From Bacteroidota bacterium (GTDB lineage: Bacteria; Bacteroidota; Ignavibacteria; SZUA-365), in NCBI GenBank assembly GCA_018224345.1, contig JAGTUW010000118.1:1-8070 (forward strand): a stretch of 8,070 nucleotides of DNA. The letters run 5' to 3'. The notes beneath the pieces are model-generated. The model saw only the letters and a list, made by a program, of their open reading frames with translations. It had not been told where the DNA came from and did no database searches. Within the stretch, counting starts at the first letter, position 1, and every line of letters starts with the position of its first letter. Below, in pieces: positions 6,060 through 8,070 of this stretch. A program made the translations under genes and the position numbers.

Positions 6060-6733
6060 TGTTACACACACTTACCATAACGCGGCTGTTGACAGCGATC
6101 ATCATCACCGGCAGTTTTTTGTTGCTCACGAATTGCGACTTTCCAGCCGATCCGCCACTGCGCACTCCGGACACTGAACCACCGGCTGTCGTACCGACGG
6201 ATTCCACCGGTGTCCTGCTTCCATTGCGCAACGATGTGCGCTGGGTGTATGTATTTGAGCTGCCGCGTCATGTGTCCCTCCCCAAAGCCGTCACACCCCG
6301 GCTTCTGGAGATCGAAGAACTGCAATTCTCCTATGTTCCCTATATCGCCATTTCCCACGCCCCTATGATGAGGCAACCCGCTTTCCCACTACTGCTGCGT
6401 AACGACAGTCTCGGTCTCAGCTTCTATAAGCCAGTCCATGTCGAGGATACGAACAGGCTGTCAGTGCGTCCGACCTACATGTACACACTCCCATATCCTG
6501 CACGCTCGGGGCGCATGTATGAGATGGGCAGGAACAAAGATTATACAGTCCGTATCACGCATCGTGATACACTGATCACCATGGTGAACCACCCGGTCTC
6601 CCTCCCCTGCCACCGCTACGAAGTGTGGCGCCAACGACAGTTGGAAACCGTCTTCTATATCGTACCCGGGCTGTGTATTCTCCGTGTTGAGCGGGACAAC
6701 CTGATATTCCATACTATCGGCTGGTCGCTCTGA
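6059..6733 (+). CDS. Putative lipoprotein of unknown function
   Basis: A 224-residue protein with an N-terminal lipoprotein-type signal: Arg at 9, a hydrophobic core at 10-24, then LLLTNC with the candidate lipidated Cys at 26. The residue before the Cys is Asn, which departs from the usual Ala/Gly/Ser, so lipidation is probable rather than certain. The mature start is DFPADPP followed by a Pro/Thr-rich linker (33-50). The rest is a beta-rich domain of unrecognised family with two later cysteines (C184 in SLPCHRYEVWR and C206 in PGLCILRVER), possibly a disulphide pair. It starts at the ATG whose A is the last base of the previous stop (TGATG), indicating tight translational coupling. It probably works with the barrel protein at the outer membrane; its specific role is unknown. 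Confidence 0.75.
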   Translation: MLHTLTITRLLTAIIITGSFLLLTNCDFPADPPLRTPDTEPPAVVPTDSTGVLLPLRNDVRWVYVFELPRHVSLPKAVTPRLLEIEELQFSYVPYIAISHAPMMRQPAFPLLLRNDSLGLSFYKPVHVEDTNRLSVRPTYMYTLPYPARSGRMYEMGRNKDYTVRITHRDTLITMVNHPVSLPCHRYEVWRQRQLETVFYIVPGLCILRVERDNLIFHTIGWSL

Positions 6734-6817
6734 ATTCTGCACCGCTCGCCCGGCCATCGTGCGTTTCCTTATTCCTGTTCCTCCCTGCCTGCTTCTGCGG
6801 CATCGTGTTGTCGTCAT

Positions 6818-6833
6818 GTGCATGCTTTTGCAC
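6818..6833 (+). terminator. Short hairpin with T-run, weak candidate terminator of the sigma operon
   Basis: GTGCA (6818-6822) pairs with TGCAC (6829-6833) around a 6-base loop and is followed by TTTT (6834-6837). It sits 85 bp downstream of the lipoprotein stop and 27 bp before the preferred glycosyltransferase ATG. The stem is only five pairs, so termination would be inefficient at best. The rest of 6734-6859 shows no other structure that I can support. Confidence 0.25.
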
Positions 6834-6859
6834 TTTTCCGGATTTCGCGATATTGCCGC

Positions 6860-7987
6860 ATGCATGAGATTCAACGCATAGCCTTCTGCTGTACAACGCG
6901 ATCACTCGGCGGCATGGAACTGAATATTATTCGGCTGGCTGTATGGATGCGCGAACGCGGACATCACTGCGTGGTGGTGGCCGCTGAAGACGCACCGATA
7001 CGTGAACGCGCACTCACGGCGGGGCTTCCCTGCATGACATTGGATATCCGCAGCAGGTACATCGTGCGCGGCGCCGCGCATCGTCTTGCACGACAGCTTG
7101 GCGAGGAGCGGATTTCCACACTTGTCCTCAATACAAGCAGGGATCTCCTTCTCGGTGTACTCACCAAACGTCGCTCTGACGTCGGACTGCGGCTGCTACA
7201 CACGCAACACATGCAGATTGGGCAACGAAAAAAGGACGTTCTCCACCGATGGCAATACCGGCATCTCGACGCATGGATCGCACCCCTCCCCTCTATGGCG
7301 GAGCAGACCCTGCGACTGACCAACATTTCTCCTGAACGTATTCATATCATTCCCTTCGGCATAGATCTGCGGCAGTACGCTGCTTCAATCACACGTGATA
7401 CCGCGCGCAGCACCCTGCAATTGCCACCTGAGGCCTATATCGTCGGCATGGTCGGGAGACTCGATCGCGGAAAGGGACAGGAATTTCTGCTCCGTGCCGT
7501 CGCACAACTCCACAATCAGGGCCTGAATATACACGCACTCCTCATCGGCGAGGAGACACGCGGCGAGACGCAGGGCTATGCGGAAGAGCTCCATGCCCTC
7601 GCTCGTGAACTGAACATCGAGACATACATTCATTTTCGCGGTTTCCGGGAGAATGTATCCACAGCATACGCGGCGATGAACGCATTCACACTCACTTCGC
7701 TGTCGGAAACCTATGGCATGGTAACAATCGAAGCCATGGCGGCCGGTCTGCCTGTCGTTGCCACCGACAGTGGGGGTACGCCCGATCTCGTCACTGACGA
7801 GATGACAGCGCTGCTCATTCCACCGGCCGATGAGGTGGCACTGGCTGCAGCCATCCGCCGCCTCGCAGAAGATGGGGAGCTGGCGCAACGGCTGGCGCGC
7901 AATGCACATGCGTGTGCGCAATTGCATTTCAGCCACAGTATGCAATGTGAAAAAGTCGAGCAGTTGATCGAACGTATTACTCTTTGA
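6860..7987 (+). CDS. GT4-type glycosyltransferase (GT-B fold)
   Basis: A 375-residue glycosyltransferase of the glycosyl transferase group 1 / GT4 type. The N-terminal Rossmann domain opens with IQRIAFCCTTRSLGGMELNI, the usual acceptor-side loop (SLGGME). The C-terminal domain carries GMVGRLDRGKGQEFLLRA, the GRLdxxKG donor-phosphate-binding motif, with R200 and K205 counted from this start. It then has SLSETYGMVTIEAMAAG with the ExxxxxxxE pair E283 and E291, and LPVVATDSGGTPDLV, a nucleotide-sugar contact loop. No membrane segment is seen, so it acts in the cytoplasm, probably in surface polysaccharide or LPS synthesis; donor and acceptor cannot be told. The frame also opens at a GTG at 6818, but the first family strand begins just after the ATG at 6860, which I prefer. 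Neither start has a good ribosome-binding site. A 126-bp gap separates it from the lipoprotein gene. Confidence 0.92.
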   Translation: MHEIQRIAFCCTTRSLGGMELNIIRLAVWMRERGHHCVVVAAEDAPIRERALTAGLPCMTLDIRSRYIVRGAAHRLARQLGEERISTLVLNTSRDLLLGVLTKRRSDVGLRLLHTQHMQIGQRKKDVLHRWQYRHLDAWIAPLPSMAEQTLRLTNISPERIHIIPFGIDLRQYAASITRDTARSTLQLPPEAYIVGMVGRLDRGKGQEFLLRAVAQLHNQGLNIHALLIGEETRGETQGYAEELHALARELNIETYIHFRGFRENVSTAYAAMNAFTLTSLSETYGMVTIEAMAAGLPVVATDSGGTPDLVTDEMTALLIPPADEVALAAAIRRLAEDGELAQRLARNAHACAQLHFSHSMQCEKVEQLIERITL

Positions 7988-8013
7988 GTTTGTTAAGAGA
8001 TTTCACCCATTCC

Positions 8014-8070
8014 ATGTCTCACCATCAGAGGGCCCATGCCATGAAATTTGCAAGTATTCTCCTGACCTCC
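8014..8070 (+). CDS. Start of an unidentified gene, truncated at right edge
   Basis: An open frame runs to the window end. The likely start is the ATG at 8041, which has AGAGGG at 8027-8032 with 8-base spacing, the best ribosome-binding site on this strand. It encodes MKFASILLTS. An in-frame ATG at 8014 would add nine residues (MSHHQRAHA) and is shown as the outer limit. The hydrophobic opening fits either a Rossmann-type first strand, as in many glycosyltransferases, or a signal peptide. Its position 26-53 bp after a glycosyltransferase gene favours a shared operon. Too little is present to name it. Confidence 0.45.
   Translation, partial: MSHHQRAHAMKFASILLTS

Noticed and set aside
7385..7945. 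Minus-strand open frame of 186 codons
   Set aside because: Antisense to the glycosyltransferase catalytic domain, with no recognisable protein features.

Overview
The window looks like chromosomal sequence from a Gram-negative bacterium with an outer membrane, roughly 55% GC by eye. A FlgD-like Ig segment sits inside a probable outer-membrane protein, two ECF sigma factors lie close together, a likely lipoprotein is present and Shine-Dalgarno signals are poor. Together these suggest the Bacteroidota/Chlorobiota/Ignavibacteriota/Kapaibacteriota neighbourhood. That placement is inference; no marker gene settles it. I saw no mobile element, CRISPR array, tRNA or rRNA.

Left half, minus strand (1-2847), in transcription order: a membrane-anchored DUF192 protein, an exported PhoA-family alkaline phosphatase, a rhomboid intramembrane serine protease, and the first 90 codons of an ECF sigma factor that runs off the left edge. 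The first three form a loose same-strand cluster with gaps of 47 and 93 bp, the second holding a stem-loop. A separate inverted repeat lies between the rhomboid and the partial sigma gene.

Divergent intergenic region (2848-3219): 372 bp between the DUF192 gene (minus) and a second ECF sigma gene (plus). It holds a near-perfect 18-bp palindrome and nine head-to-tail copies of a 9-bp unit. The repeat lies inside a short minus-strand open frame of doubtful coding status.

Right half, plus strand (3220-6733): a very tight four-gene operon made of an ECF sigma factor, a single-pass membrane protein that is probably its anti-sigma factor, an exported protein with a FlgD-like Ig segment and a probable C-terminal beta-barrel, and a lipoprotein. 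The junctions are an 8-nt overlap, a 4-bp gap and a 1-nt overlap. The arrangement suggests an envelope-sensing regulatory module in which the surface proteins either feed the anti-sigma factor or are the output. After a 126-bp gap come a GT4-type glycosyltransferase (6860-7987) and the first codons of another gene at the right edge.

The most unusual part is the sigma/anti-sigma/barrel/lipoprotein operon. It resembles FecIR-type surface signalling in layout only: I see no FecR-like domain, no TonB-dependent receptor plug and no zinc-binding anti-sigma motif.
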